64,000 bases of DNA from Streptomyces misionensis (GCF_900104815.1 NZ_FNTD01000004.1:3612501-3676500), one strand, 5' to 3'; shown: positions 24,758 through 32,869, counted from the stretch's first letter. Notes: generated from the sequence alone by a model not told the origin. Translations and numbers: made by a program.

Positions 24758-24786
24758 TTGAGTCCGGGGCGGACGGTTCCTAAGGT
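24758..24786 (+). promoter_or_regulatory. Strong vegetative promoter facing an otherwise geneless gap
   Basis: TTGAGT (24758-24763), exactly 17 bp, TAAGGT (24781-24786). This matches the Streptomyces HrdB consensus TTGAC-N17-19-TAGRRT closely. Transcription would start near 24793. Confidence 0.6.
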
Positions 24787-24792
24787 GTGGAG

Positions 24793-25000
24793 CACACGAG
24801 AAGGGAGGTGGTTCGGCAGATGTATGAGAACCGGACGCGTGAGGTGGCTGCGGGCTAGCGGCTCGTCACCACACTCTGTGCGGTGCCGGACCAGCACGTG
24901 AACGACGCGTGCAGCCGGCCCAATCCCAAGCAGTCACCCGACCCGCGGGCTGCCGGTACGTCCGGCCGGCTCCTCCCCGGAGGAACCCAGCCCGCGGGTC
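24793..25000 (+). ncRNA. Candidate ~210-nt structured RNA with an internal 12-codon ORF
   Basis: Between the promoter at 24758 and the convergent pdxH gene the plus strand shows, in order: a strong ribosome-binding site and a 12-codon ORF; a composite stem GCCGG/CCGGC enclosing GCACG/CGTGC near 24885-24916; then a 13-bp perfect stem (24940-24952 with 24988-25000). That stem encloses CCGG-TACGT-CCGG and TCCTCC-CC-GGAGGA (24971-24984), giving a three-way junction. The inner GGAGGA/TCCTCC pair holds an anti-Shine-Dalgarno sequence. No longer gene follows on this strand, so it is not a leader for a known CDS. It could be a small RNA, an attenuator remnant, or a small-protein mRNA. Confidence 0.45.
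24820..24858 (+). CDS. 12-codon ORF with strong ribosome-binding site
   Basis: ATG 24820 to TAG 24858 encodes MYENRTREVAAG. AAGGGAGG (24801-24808) lies 11 nt upstream, and the promoter at 24758 would start the mRNA about 27 nt before the ATG. The frame stays open after the TAG for more than 60 further codons. The peptide is too short for homology. It may act as a leader whose translation controls folding of the following stems. Confidence 0.4.
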   Translation: MYENRTREVAAG

Positions 25001-25019
25001 GTCTGCGTCTCCCGGCCCC

Positions 25020-25706
25020 TCAGGGGCTGAGGCGGTCGACCCCCCAGGTGCCGTCCGGGCGGGCGGTGTAGCGCAGCCGGTCGTGGAGCCGGTTCTCCCG
25101 GCCCTGCCAGAACTCGACCGTCTCCGGGATGATCCGGAAGCCGCCCCAGTGCGGTGGCACCGGGACCTGTTCGCCCTCGGGGTAGCGCGCCGCCAACTCC
25201 GCGTAGGCCGCGTCCAGTTCGGCGCGCGAGGCGATCACCGAGGACTGGGCGCTGGCCCAGGCGCCCAGCTGGGAGCCGTGCGGGCGGCTGCGGAAGTACG
25301 CGGTGGTCTCCTCTCGCCCGGTGCGCCGGACCGGGCCGGCGACGATGACCTGCCGGGCCAGCGGATGCCAGGGGAAGAGCAGCGAGACGCGCGGGTTCGC
25401 CGTCAGATCGCGGCCCTTGCGGGAGTCGTAGTTGGTGTAGAAGACGAAGCCCTCGGTGTCGAACCTCTTCATCAGGACCGTGCGTGAGCTGGGGCGCCCC
25501 TCGGCGTCCGCGGTGGAGACGACCATGGCGTTGGGCTCGTAGAGCGTGCCGTGCAGGGCCGCTCGGGCCGCGTCCTCGAACCAGCGTGCGAACTGGTCCA
25601 TGGGGTGGGTGGCGAGGTCCTGTTCGGTGAGTCCTTCGGCCCGGTACTGCTTGCGCATGGCGGCGGGATCGAGGACGGGATCCAGGAGTGGTTCGCGGTC
25701 GGTCAC
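25020..25706 (-). CDS. pdxH: Pyridoxamine 5'-phosphate oxidase
   Basis: 228 residues from GTG 25706; the ribosome-binding site is weak. The full PdxH pattern is present: [40 protein letters not shown] with the FMN contact [20 protein letters not shown], and the PLP-binding C-terminus [15 protein letters not shown]. It oxidises PNP or PMP to PLP, using FMN and O2, in the cytosol. The length matches the E. coli enzyme. It is divergent from citrate synthase 2 with 121 bp between, as in other Streptomyces. Confidence 0.95.
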   Translation of the reverse strand: MTDREPLLDPVLDPAAMRKQYRAEGLTEQDLATHPMDQFARWFEDAARAALHGTLYEPNAMVVSTADAEGRPSSRTVLMKRFDTEGFVFYTNYDSRKGRDLTANPRVSLLFPWHPLARQVIVAGPVRRTGREETTAYFRSRPHGSQLGAWASAQSSVIASRAELDAAYAELAARYPEGEQVPVPPHWGGFRIIPETVEFWQGRENRLHDRLRYTARPDGTWGVDRLSP

Positions 25707-25827
25707 GCGGTCATCTTGCCGTATCTCCCGACCGTGGCACTGAGTGTCGTCAAGTCTCCCCAAGCGTGGCACGCGGGGTTATCGTGCTGGTTCCGAGCCG
25801 CGCCCGACCCATCACGAGGAGCCGCTG

Positions 25828-26928
25828 ATGTCCGAGTTCGTACCCGGGCTCGAAGGAGTCGTAGCGTTCGAGACGGAGATCGCCGAGCCGGACAAGGAGG
25901 GCGGCGCCCTGCGCTACCGGGGCGTCGACATCGAGGACCTGGTCGGCCACGTCTCCTTCGGCAACGTGTGGGGGCTGCTGGTCGACGGCGCCTTCAACCC
26001 CGGCCTGCCGCCCGCCGAGCCGTTCCCCATCCCGGTGCACTCCGGCGACATCCGCGTGGACGTCCAGTCGGCGCTGGCCATGCTCGCCCCCGTGTGGGGC
26101 CTGAAGCCGCTGCTCGACATCGACGCGGAGCAGGCGCGCGAGGATCTGGCGCGGGCCGCGGTCATGGCGCTGTCCTACGTCGCCCAGTCCGCGCGCGGGC
26201 AGGGGCTGGCGATGGTGCCGCAGCGGGAGATCGACAAGGCGAAGACGGTCGTGGAGCGGTTCATGATCCGCTGGCGGGGCGAGCCGGACCCCCGGCACGT
26301 CGCCGCGGTCGACGCGTACTGGACCTCCGCCGCGGAGCACGGCATGAACGCGTCCACCTTCACCGCCCGGGTCATCGCCTCCACCGGCGCGGACGTCGCC
26401 GCCGCCCTGTCCGGCGCCGTCGGCGCCATGTCCGGCCCGCTGCACGGCGGCGCGCCGTCCCGGGTGCTGGGGATGATCGAGGAGATCGAGCGCACCGGGG
26501 ACGCGGCGGGTTACGTCAAGCGGGCCCTGGACCGGGGCGAGCGGCTGATGGGCTTCGGGCACCGCGTCTACCGGGCCGAGGACCCGCGGGCGCGCGTCCT
26601 GCGGCGCACGGCGCGGGAGCTGGGGGCGCCGCGGTTCGAGGTGGCGGAGGCGCTGGAGAAGGCCGCGCTGGAGGAGCTGCACAACCGCCGGCCCGACCGG
26701 GTGCTGGCCACGAACGTGGAGTTCTGGGCGGCGATCATGCTGGACTTCGCCGAGGTGCCGGCGCACATGTTCACCTCGATGTTCACCTGTGCCCGAACGG
26801 CGGGGTGGTCGGCGCACATCCTGGAGCAGAAGCGGACCGGCCGCCTGGTGCGGCCTTCGGCGCGGTACGTGGGACCGGGGGCGCGCCGTCCGCAGGACAT
26901 CGAGGGGTACGCGGACATCGCCCGCTGA
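25828..26928 (+). CDS. Citrate synthase 2 (CitA-like)
   Basis: 366 residues from ATG 25828 with AGGAGCC upstream. Citrate synthase motifs: GGALRYRGVDIEDLV near the N-terminus, MSGPLHGGAPSRVLGM (His206), GFGHRVYRAEDPRARVL (His245) and MLDFAEVP with the catalytic Asp. The short length and the LRYRGVDI start are those of the actinobacterial type-2 enzyme rather than the 430-residue hexameric CitA/GltA. It condenses acetyl-CoA (or propionyl-CoA in relatives) with oxaloacetate. A GC-rich hairpin (26940-26972) follows the stop. Confidence 0.92.
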   Translation: MSEFVPGLEGVVAFETEIAEPDKEGGALRYRGVDIEDLVGHVSFGNVWGLLVDGAFNPGLPPAEPFPIPVHSGDIRVDVQSALAMLAPVWGLKPLLDIDAEQAREDLARAAVMALSYVAQSARGQGLAMVPQREIDKAKTVVERFMIRWRGEPDPRHVAAVDAYWTSAAEHGMNASTFTARVIASTGADVAAALSGAVGAMSGPLHGGAPSRVLGMIEEIERTGDAAGYVKRALDRGERLMGFGHRVYRAEDPRARVLRRTARELGAPRFEVAEALEKAALEELHNRRPDRVLATNVEFWAAIMLDFAEVPAHMFTSMFTCARTAGWSAHILEQKRTGRLVRPSARYVGPGARRPQDIEGYADIAR

Positions 26929-26939
26929 GCGGGCCGCCC

Positions 26940-26972
26940 GGGGCGCGGACCGGTGGTGGCCGCCCGCGCCCC
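26940..26972. terminator. Hairpin between convergent citrate synthase and oxygenase genes
   Basis: GGGGCGCG (26940-26947) pairs with CGCGCCCC (26965-26972), and flanking CCC/GGG can extend the stem across a bulge. It serves two convergent genes with only 56 bp between them. Confidence 0.55.
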
Positions 26973-26984
26973 TCGGGGGACCGG

Positions 26985-28016
26985 TCAGGCCGGGGTCAGC
27001 AGGGCGGAGTGGTGCCGCTCGGCCACCAGCGGATGCGCCCGCAGCTTGCCCTTGAGTTCGTTGTAGCCGTACTCGGCGAACAGCGGGTTCGTCGGGTCGG
27101 TGGTGACGCCGGGGGCCTCGGGCGCGTGGGGGAAGGGCAGGGGGGCGACCCTGGCGTCCAGGCGGGGGTTGTAGAAGAACGGCACGGAGAAGCGCTCCGT
27201 CGCTCCGGGCGGGCTGACCACGCGGTGGTTGGTGGCGAGGAGGTAGCCGTTGGTGGCGACCTCCAGCAGCTCGCCGAGGTTGACGACGAACGCGTCCTCG
27301 ATGGGCGGTACGTCGTGGAAGCGGCCGTCCTCGCGCTGCACCTGGAGGCCGCCGACGGTGTCCTGGAGGAGCAGGGTGAGGAAGCCGTAGTCCTTGTGCG
27401 CGCCGACGCCCTGGTCGGTGCCGTCGCCCGCGCTGCCGGGGTAGCGGACCAGCTTGAGCTGCGGGTGGGCCCCGTCGCCGAAGACCGGGTCGTAGAAGTC
27501 GGCCGGGGCGCCGATGGCGGTCAGCAGTTCGTGCAGCAGCCGCCGGGCGACCGCGCCGAGCCGGTCGATCCAGGCGAGGGCCGCGGTGCGCAGCTCGGGC
27601 AGCGCGGCGGGCCACTGGTTGGGGCCCTGGAGCCACCAGTACGGCGGCTCGCCGGGACCGGGGACGCGGGCGGGGCGTTCGGCGCCTATGTCGAGCTGGT
27701 CGCGCCAGTCGCGGGCGCCGCCGGTGCGCTCGTCGCCGGTGCGCGTGTAGCCGCGGAAGTGCGGGGAGTTGACGTTGTCCAGGGCCAGCCGATCGGCCTC
27801 GGGGAGGGCGAAGAAGGCGCGCATGGCGGTGAGCAGCGCGTCCTTCTCGGCGGCCGGCACGCCATGCCCGACCAGCTGGAAGAAGCCGACGTCGTGCGCG
27901 GCGGCGTGCAGCCGGTCGTGCAGCAGGGCCCGCTCCCGGGGGCCGCGATCCGCGGCCGAGAGGTCGATCACGGGCAGTTGGTCGTACGTCGCGGTGGTCG
28001 CGTGGTGCGAAGTCAT
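26985..28016 (-). CDS. 2-oxoglutarate/Fe(II) oxygenase, isopenicillin-N-synthase family
   Basis: 343 residues from ATG 28016. N-terminal DIOX_N domain (LPVIDLSAADRGPRERALLH, VGFFQLVGHGVPAAEKD) and C-terminal jelly roll with the iron ligands H-x-D (GVGAHKDYGFLTLLLQD) and distal His (LATNHRVVSPPGA), plus R-x-S (ERFSVPFFY) for the 2-oxoglutarate carboxylate. Substrate unknown. A Cys-type leader peptide ORF lies 99 bp upstream on the same strand, which is typical of sulfur-metabolism genes, so control by cysteine or sulfur supply is likely. No beta-lactam genes are near. Confidence 0.88.
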   Translation of the reverse strand: MTSHHATTATYDQLPVIDLSAADRGPRERALLHDRLHAAAHDVGFFQLVGHGVPAAEKDALLTAMRAFFALPEADRLALDNVNSPHFRGYTRTGDERTGGARDWRDQLDIGAERPARVPGPGEPPYWWLQGPNQWPAALPELRTAALAWIDRLGAVARRLLHELLTAIGAPADFYDPVFGDGAHPQLKLVRYPGSAGDGTDQGVGAHKDYGFLTLLLQDTVGGLQVQREDGRFHDVPPIEDAFVVNLGELLEVATNGYLLATNHRVVSPPGATERFSVPFFYNPRLDARVAPLPFPHAPEAPGVTTDPTNPLFAEYGYNELKGKLRAHPLVAERHHSALLTPA

Positions 28017-28114
28017 GGTGTGTCCGCAGGGTGTACGGGGCACGGTTCGGCCGCGTCAGGGTAGGCGGCCCCGCGTGCCGGACAAGGGAGTGGTGCAGGA
28101 GGATTCGGGGCTGG

Positions 28115-28195
28115 TCAGGCGCGGTGGCGCCGACAGCCCGTGCTCGTGACGCGCACGTAGTCCACGTGGCGGCGGCGAACGAGCATCAAAAGCAT
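28115..28195 (-). CDS. Putative cysteine-responsive leader peptide
   Basis: 26 codons, ATG 28195 to TGA 28115. The peptide reads MLLMLVRRRHVDY then VRVTSTGCRRHRA. The R-R-H-V-D...R-V-x-S-x-x-C pattern is that of the actinobacterial putative leader peptides found ahead of sulfur assimilation and cysteine genes. There is no Shine-Dalgarno; TACGCT ends 7 nt before the ATG, so the mRNA is probably leaderless. Downstream, GGCACG (about 28077) and CGTGCC (about 28042) can pair, giving a possible attenuation hairpin before the oxygenase. Confidence 0.7.
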   Translation of the reverse strand: MLLMLVRRRHVDYVRVTSTGCRRHRA

Positions 28196-28245
28196 GCGCA
28201 CAGCGTACTGCGCGCACCGGAATCCGCGTGTGTCCCGGCTCACTG

Positions 28246-28266
28246 GCTCACCGCTCACCGCTCACC
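28246..28266. repeat. Three tandem heptamers GCTCACC
   Basis: GCTCACC occurs three times without gap (28246-28266), flanked by imperfect copies GCTCACT (28238) and GCTCA (28267). The repeat lies in the 377-bp gap upstream of the oxygenase and leader peptide and downstream of the TetR gene. On the minus strand it reads GGTGAGC. Confidence 0.7.
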
Positions 28267-28393
28267 GCTCAGAGGTTGCCCCACACCAGCACCGTGCGGT
28301 GGCCGCCCAGCGCCCCGGCGACCGTCGCACGGAAGTCGTCGGTGAACTCCGACGGCCCCCGCCGACAACGGCCGGTGCCGCCGCTTGCACGCC

Positions 28394-28996
28394 TCAGCCG
28401 AGCGCGCCGTCGACCAGCCGCGCCCACTGCGCCACCACCCGCTCCCGGCGCGCCGTGTCGTCGGTGAGGACGTTGGCGAGGCCGAGGCCGCGGGCCATGT
28501 CGAGCAGGCCCTGGACGGTTTCGCGGACGCCGGGGCGGGACTCGTCGGCACCGAGGAGGTCGACCGCGATGCGGTGCGTCTCGCGGCCGACGCGGGCCTC
28601 CAACTCGGTGACCCGCCCGCGTAGTTGCTCCTCGTTGGAGGCGGCCACCCACAGCTGGAGGGCGGCCCGGAAGAGGGGGCCGGTGTAGAGGTCGACCAGG
28701 GCGCTGACGACGGCCCGCCGGTCGCCCGCCGCGCCCTCGGGGAACAGGGCGCGCAGCGCGCTGGAGCGTTCCTCGGCGACGTACTCGACGGCCGCGGTGA
28801 ACAGGTCCTCGCGGGTGGGGAAGTGGTGCTGGGCGGCGCCCCGGGAGACCCCGGCGCGTTCGGCGACGACGGCGACGGTCGAGCCCGCCCAGCCGTGTTC
28901 GGCGAGGCAGGCGACGGCTGCCTCCAGGAGCCGCTGCCGGGTGACCCGGCTGCGGTCCTGCTTGGGCAGACGGTCGCGGTCGGCCGTCGTCCTCAT
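28394..28996 (-). CDS. TetR-family transcriptional regulator of the acyl-CoA operon
   Basis: 200 residues from ATG 28996. The N-terminal HTH is clear: TRQRLLEAAVACLAEHGWAG, VAVVAERAGVSRGAAQHHFP (about 18-62). The C-terminal ligand domain is helical and variable. It starts 4 nt after the enoyl-CoA hydratase stop and is therefore the last gene of the operon that begins at 36938. A palindrome upstream of the first operon gene is a good candidate target. Such regulators usually respond to an acyl-CoA from the pathway. Confidence 0.88.
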   Translation of the reverse strand: MRTTADRDRLPKQDRSRVTRQRLLEAAVACLAEHGWAGSTVAVVAERAGVSRGAAQHHFPTREDLFTAAVEYVAEERSSALRALFPEGAAGDRRAVVSALVDLYTGPLFRAALQLWVAASNEEQLRGRVTELEARVGRETHRIAVDLLGADESRPGVRETVQGLLDMARGLGLANVLTDDTARRERVVAQWARLVDGALG

Positions 28997-29000
28997 CTGG

Positions 29001-29738
29001 TCACACCACCCATGCCGGATCCCGTTTCTCCAGGAAGGCCGTCATCCCCTCCCGCGCCTGGCCGGAGGCGAACAGCCGGGCCGAGAGCGCGGTCAGCTCC
29101 GCCGCGTCCCGGTCGAACGTCTCCAGCACCCTAGCCGTGAGCAGCCGTTTCGTCTCCGCCAGGGCCTCGGGCGCGGAGCGGCGCAGCCCGTCCAGGATGG
29201 GGGCCAGGGCCTCGTCCACGTCGTCCGCCGCGGCGGTGAGCAGCCCGGTGCGCACCGCCTCGTCGGACCCGAAGCGCTCCCCGGTGAGGTAGTGGCGGGC
29301 GAGGGCGCGCGGGTCGGCGCGCGGCAACAGGGGCAGCGAGATCACCGCCGGGGCCACGCCGATGCGGACCTCGGTGAAGGCGAAGGTGGCGGCGCGGGAG
29401 GCGATGGCCATGTCGCAGGCGGCCAGCAGTCCGAGGCCGCCCGCCCGGACGTGTCCGGTGACCCGGGCGACCACCGGTTTGGGCAGTTCGACCAGTTGCC
29501 GCAGCAGCCCGACCAGCGCCCGCGGCGGCGGTGGCTCGCGCAGGTCGGCGCCGGCCGAGAAGGTGTTGCCGGTGTGGGTGAGGACGACGGCCCGTACGCC
29601 CGGGTCCTCGCCGCAGTCGGCCAGCGCGTCGGCGAGCGCGGCGACGAGGCTCGCGGACAGCGCGTTGCGCCGGTCGGCGGCGTCCAGGCTGAGGGTCTCG
29701 ACGCCGCGGGTCCGCGCGCGTCCGATCGGTACGGTCAT
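29001..29738 (-). CDS. Enoyl-CoA hydratase/isomerase-family protein
   Basis: 245 residues from ATG 29738; AGGGAG six bases upstream lies inside the ligase remnant. Crotonase fold: NTFSAGADLREPPP (first oxyanion loop) and GHVRAGGLGLLAACDMAIAS (second). Of the two catalytic glutamates, the second is kept (FTEVRIGVAP), but the first, normally in GGGCEL, is Gly here (GGLGLL). This is seen in crotonases with altered reactions such as isomerases or hydrolases. In the operon it would act on the unsaturated CoA ester made by the dehydrogenase or carboxylase. Confidence 0.85.
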   Translation of the reverse strand: MTVPIGRARTRGVETLSLDAADRRNALSASLVAALADALADCGEDPGVRAVVLTHTGNTFSAGADLREPPPPRALVGLLRQLVELPKPVVARVTGHVRAGGLGLLAACDMAIASRAATFAFTEVRIGVAPAVISLPLLPRADPRALARHYLTGERFGSDEAVRTGLLTAAADDVDEALAPILDGLRRSAPEALAETKRLLTARVLETFDRDAAELTALSARLFASGQAREGMTAFLEKRDPAWVV

Positions 29739-29806
29739 GCCTGCTCCCTGAGCTGTCGACGCGGGATCTTTCCAGAGGCGGCGCGCGGCACCGGGCGGCC
29801 CGCGGC
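29735..29806 (-). pseudogene. 3' remnant of an acyl-CoA ligase (A10 motif only)
   Basis: Directly after the acyl-CoA dehydrogenase stop, 23 codons and a TGA remain in frame: AAGRPVPRAASGKIPRR then QLREQA. P-R-x-x-S-G-K-I-x-R-R-x-L-R is the C-terminal A10 motif with the catalytic Lys of acyl-CoA synthetases and 4-coumarate:CoA ligases. The TGA overlaps the ATG of the hydratase gene by 4 nt (ATGA), so the gene once stood here in the operon. Everything upstream, about 500 codons, is missing. The remnant still supplies the AGGGAG ribosome-binding site of the hydratase, which may explain why it was kept. Confidence 0.8.
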
Positions 29807-30967
29807 TCAGTACGACTTGGGCAGACCCAGGGTCTGGTGGGAGACGTAGTTGAGGATCATCTCCCGGCTGACCGGGGCGATACGGGCCACGCGCGCGGCC
29901 GTTATCAGCGAGGCGAGCCCGAACTCGCGGGTGAGCCCGTTGCCGCCGAGGGTGTGCACGGCCTGGTCGACGGCCCGCACACAGGCCTCCCCGGCCGCGT
30001 ACTTGGCCATGTTGGCGGCCTCGCCCGCGCCGATGTCGTCGCCCGCGTCGTACAGGTGGGCCGCCTTCTGCATCATCAGCCGGGCCGTCTCCAGCTCGAT
30101 GTGCGCCTGCGCGAGGGGGTGGGCGATGGCCTGGTGGGCGCCGATGGGCGTCTTCCAGACGGTGCGGTCGCGGGCGTACTCGACGGCCCTGGCGAGGGCG
30201 TACCGGCCCATTCCGACGGCGAACGCGGCCGTCATGACGCGCTCCGGGTTGAGCCCGGCGAACAGCTGGAGCAGCCCCGCGTCCTCGTCGCCCACGAGCG
30301 CGTCGGCGGGCAGCCGTACGTCGTCCAGCACCAGCTCGAACTGCTTCTCCGCGGCGCTCAGTTCCATGTCGATCGGCCGCTTCTGGAAGCCGGGCGCGTC
30401 CGTCGGCACGATGAACAGGCAGGGCTTGAGCCGTCCGGTGCGGGCGTCCTCGGTGCGGCCGACGATCAGCACCGCGTCGGCCATGTCCACCCCGGAGATG
30501 AAGACCTTGCGGCCGGTGAGCAGCCAGTCGGTGCCGTCGCGGCGGGCCGTGGTGGTGATGCGGTGGCTGTTGGAGCCGGCGTCGGGCTCCGTGATGCCGA
30601 AGGCCATCAGCCGGGAGCCGTCGGCGAGCCCCGGCAGCCAGTCCCGCTTCTGCGCCTCGGTGCCGAAGCGGGAGATCACGGTGCCGCAGATGGCGGGGGA
30701 GACGACGAGCATGAGCAGCGGCGATCCCGCGGCGCCCAGTTCCTCGAGCACGATGGCGAGTTCGGTGATGCCGCCGCCCCCGCCGCCGTAGGCCTCCGGC
30801 AGGTTGACGCCGAGGTAGCCGAGCCTGCCGGCCTCGGACCAGAGTTCGGTGAGGGGCTTGCCCGCGGCGACGGTGCGGGTGAGGTAGTCGCGGCCGTAGC
30901 GGGTGCCGAGGGCGGACACCGCCGATCGGAGTGCCTTGTGCTCTTCGGATTCGATGAGGGTGGTCAT
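29807..30967 (-). CDS. Acyl-CoA dehydrogenase
   Basis: 386 residues from ATG 30967, usual length. Acyl-CoA DH signature 1 is in MAFGITEPDAGSNSHRITTTA and signature 2 in VHTLGGNGLTREFGLASLITAARVARIAPVSREM. The catalytic base of medium-chain types would be the Glu of the G-G-x-G segment; here GGNGLTREF offers Arg-Glu at a shifted position, so chain specificity is unclear. FAD-dependent, it makes the 2-enoyl-CoA and hands electrons to ETF. It is preceded in the operon by the carboxylase alpha gene with a 55-bp gap, the only sizeable one. Confidence 0.92.
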   Translation of the reverse strand: MTTLIESEEHKALRSAVSALGTRYGRDYLTRTVAAGKPLTELWSEAGRLGYLGVNLPEAYGGGGGGITELAIVLEELGAAGSPLLMLVVSPAICGTVISRFGTEAQKRDWLPGLADGSRLMAFGITEPDAGSNSHRITTTARRDGTDWLLTGRKVFISGVDMADAVLIVGRTEDARTGRLKPCLFIVPTDAPGFQKRPIDMELSAAEKQFELVLDDVRLPADALVGDEDAGLLQLFAGLNPERVMTAAFAVGMGRYALARAVEYARDRTVWKTPIGAHQAIAHPLAQAHIELETARLMMQKAAHLYDAGDDIGAGEAANMAKYAAGEACVRAVDQAVHTLGGNGLTREFGLASLITAARVARIAPVSREMILNYVSHQTLGLPKSY

Positions 30968-31022
30968 GCGATTCCTCCGCGTGCGGGTGGTGGGTGGTTG
31001 CTCGCGCGGTGCGTCGCGCCGC

Positions 31023-32864
31023 TTACTCCGGCCGCACCACCGCCAGCAGCAGGCCGGGCTCCACCTGCTGTCCCGGCTCGGCGTGCAGCGCGGCGAGGAC
31101 GCCCGCGGCGGGGGCCGAGATCTGGTGCTGCATCTTCATCGCCTCCAGCCAGATCAGGGGCTGGCCGGCCGCCACGGCCGCCCCCTCCGCCAGGCCCTCG
31201 GCGATGCGTACGACCGTGCCGGGCATGGGGGCGAGCAGGGAGCCCGGGGCGAGCTGGGCGGCCGGGTCGGGGAACCGCGGCAGCGCCGTCAGCCGGGTGC
31301 CGTCGACGTACACCTGGTCCCCGTACCGGGCCACCTCGAACGTCCGCCGCACGCCGTCCACTTCGAGGACGACCGTGCTCGCGTCGACGCGCACGATCCG
31401 CACCCCGTCGGCGGCCGGGCCGCGTCTCGTGTGCCGGTAGCGGACCTCCACCTCCTGGCCCGCCACCTCGTACCGCTTGCTCTGCGGCCGGGCGGGCAGG
31501 TTGCGCCAGCCGCCGAAGCGGGAGCGGCCGTGGGCGTCGGCGAGGGCGGCGGCGAGCGGGGCGTGCGGGTCGGGGGCGGGCGCGGTGAGTGCGGGAAGGT
31601 GGCGGTCGTAGAAGCCGGTGTCCATGCGGCCGCCGGTGAACTCCTCGTGCCGCAGGGAGCGCACGAGCAGATCGCGGTTGGTGACCGGGCCGTGCAGCAC
31701 CGCCGCCTCCAGCGCGCCCGCGAGCCGCCGGATCGCCTCCGCCCTGGTGGGGGCGTGGGCGACGGCCTTGGCCAGCATCGGGTCGTAGTGGACGCCGATG
31801 GTGTCGCCGTCGGTGTAGCCGGTGTCGAGGCGGACGCCCGGCGGCACGGCGATGCGGTGCAGGGTGCCGGTCTGCGGGGCCCAGTCGCGGGCGGGGTCCT
31901 CGGCGTAGAGGCGGGCCTCGATCGCGTGCCCGCGCGGGCGGGGCGGGTCCTTCTCCAGGGCGCGGCCCTCGGCGATCCGGATCTGCTCGGCGACCAGGTC
32001 GATCCCGAACACCGCCTCGGTCACCGGGTGTTCGACCTGGAGGCGGGTGTTCATCTCCAGGAAGTGCGCGCGGCCGTCGGCGACCAGGAACTCGACGGTG
32101 CCGGCGCCGACGTAGGAGACGGAGCGGGCGGCGCGCACGGCCAGCGCGCGCAGCTCGTTCGCGAGCCGGTCGGGCAGCCCGGGCGCCGGGGCCTCCTCGA
32201 CGACCTTCTGGTGGCGGCGCTGGAGGGAGCAGTCGCGGGTGCCGAGCGGCCACACGGTGCCATGGGTGTCGGCGAGGATCTGCACCTCGATGTGGCGGCC
32301 GTGCTCGATGTACGGCTCCACGAAGACCTCGCCGTCCCCGAACGCGCTCGCGGCCTCCGCGCGCGCCCCCTCCAGAGCGGCGGGCAGCTCGTCCAGGCGG
32401 CGCACGACGCGCATTCCGCGCCCCCCACCGCCCGCCGCCGCCTTCACCAGCACCGGGAGGTCCCCCTGGGTGACCTCCCCCAGGGGTTCCAGGCCCATCA
32501 GCCGCTTGGCGCGCGTCTTGGACGCCATGGCCTCGATGGCCTCCGGGGACGGCCCGATCCAGGTCAGGCCGGCGGCCAGGACGTCGCGGGCGAAGCCGGG
32601 GTGCTCGGAGAGGAAGCCGTAGCCGGGGTGCACGGCGTCCGCGCCGGCCGCCAGGGCGGCCCGCACGATGAGGTCGCCGCGCAGATAGGTGTCGGCGGGC
32701 GCCGCGCCCGGCAGCCGCACCGCCGTGTCCGCCAGCCGGGTGTGCAGGGCGTGCTCGTCGGCGTCCGAGAACACGGCGACCGTACGAATGCCGAGGCCGG
32801 CGCAGGTGCGGAAGATCCGGCAGGCGATCTCGCCCCGGTTGGCGACCAGCAGAGTCTGGATCAT
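31023..32864 (-). CDS. Acyl-CoA carboxylase alpha chain (biotin carboxylase + BCCP)
   Basis: 613 residues from ATG 32864. Biotin carboxylase (about 1-420): IQTLLVANRGEIACRIFRTC, the ATP-grasp loop KAAAGGGGRGMRVV, and EMNTRLQVEHPVTEAVFG. The C-terminal BCCP domain has the biotinylation motif EAMKMQH (about 575) after a BT-like linker. ATP, bicarbonate and biotin are used to form carboxybiotin for the beta chain encoded upstream. The gene starts 5 nt after the beta stop. The organisation fits methylcrotonyl- or geranyl-type carboxylases, rather than the housekeeping AccA2/PccB complex. Confidence 0.92.
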   Translation of the reverse strand: MIQTLLVANRGEIACRIFRTCAGLGIRTVAVFSDADEHALHTRLADTAVRLPGAAPADTYLRGDLIVRAALAAGADAVHPGYGFLSEHPGFARDVLAAGLTWIGPSPEAIEAMASKTRAKRLMGLEPLGEVTQGDLPVLVKAAAGGGGRGMRVVRRLDELPAALEGARAEAASAFGDGEVFVEPYIEHGRHIEVQILADTHGTVWPLGTRDCSLQRRHQKVVEEAPAPGLPDRLANELRALAVRAARSVSYVGAGTVEFLVADGRAHFLEMNTRLQVEHPVTEAVFGIDLVAEQIRIAEGRALEKDPPRPRGHAIEARLYAEDPARDWAPQTGTLHRIAVPPGVRLDTGYTDGDTIGVHYDPMLAKAVAHAPTRAEAIRRLAGALEAAVLHGPVTNRDLLVRSLRHEEFTGGRMDTGFYDRHLPALTAPAPDPHAPLAAALADAHGRSRFGGWRNLPARPQSKRYEVAGQEVEVRYRHTRRGPAADGVRIVRVDASTVVLEVDGVRRTFEVARYGDQVYVDGTRLTALPRFPDPAAQLAPGSLLAPMPGTVVRIAEGLAEGAAVAAGQPLIWLEAMKMQHQISAPAAGVLAALHAEPGQQVEPGLLLAVVRPE

Positions 32865-32869
32865 GGACC

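Noticed and set aside
24793..25000. tRNA or riboswitch of a known class in the structured gaps
   Set aside because: No T-loop GTTCGA, CCA end or recognisable aptamer core; the folds do not match a class I know.
24859..25071. Continuation of the 12-codon frame past its TAG, or GTG 24883, as a longer gene
   Set aside because: Needs stop read-through or a start without ribosome-binding site, and runs into the complement of pdxH.
28269..28350. Minus-strand tail reading EFTDDFRATVAGALGGHR then TVLVWGNL
   Set aside because: Looks like the end of a decayed protein, but no start or family could be recognised, and it may be chance.
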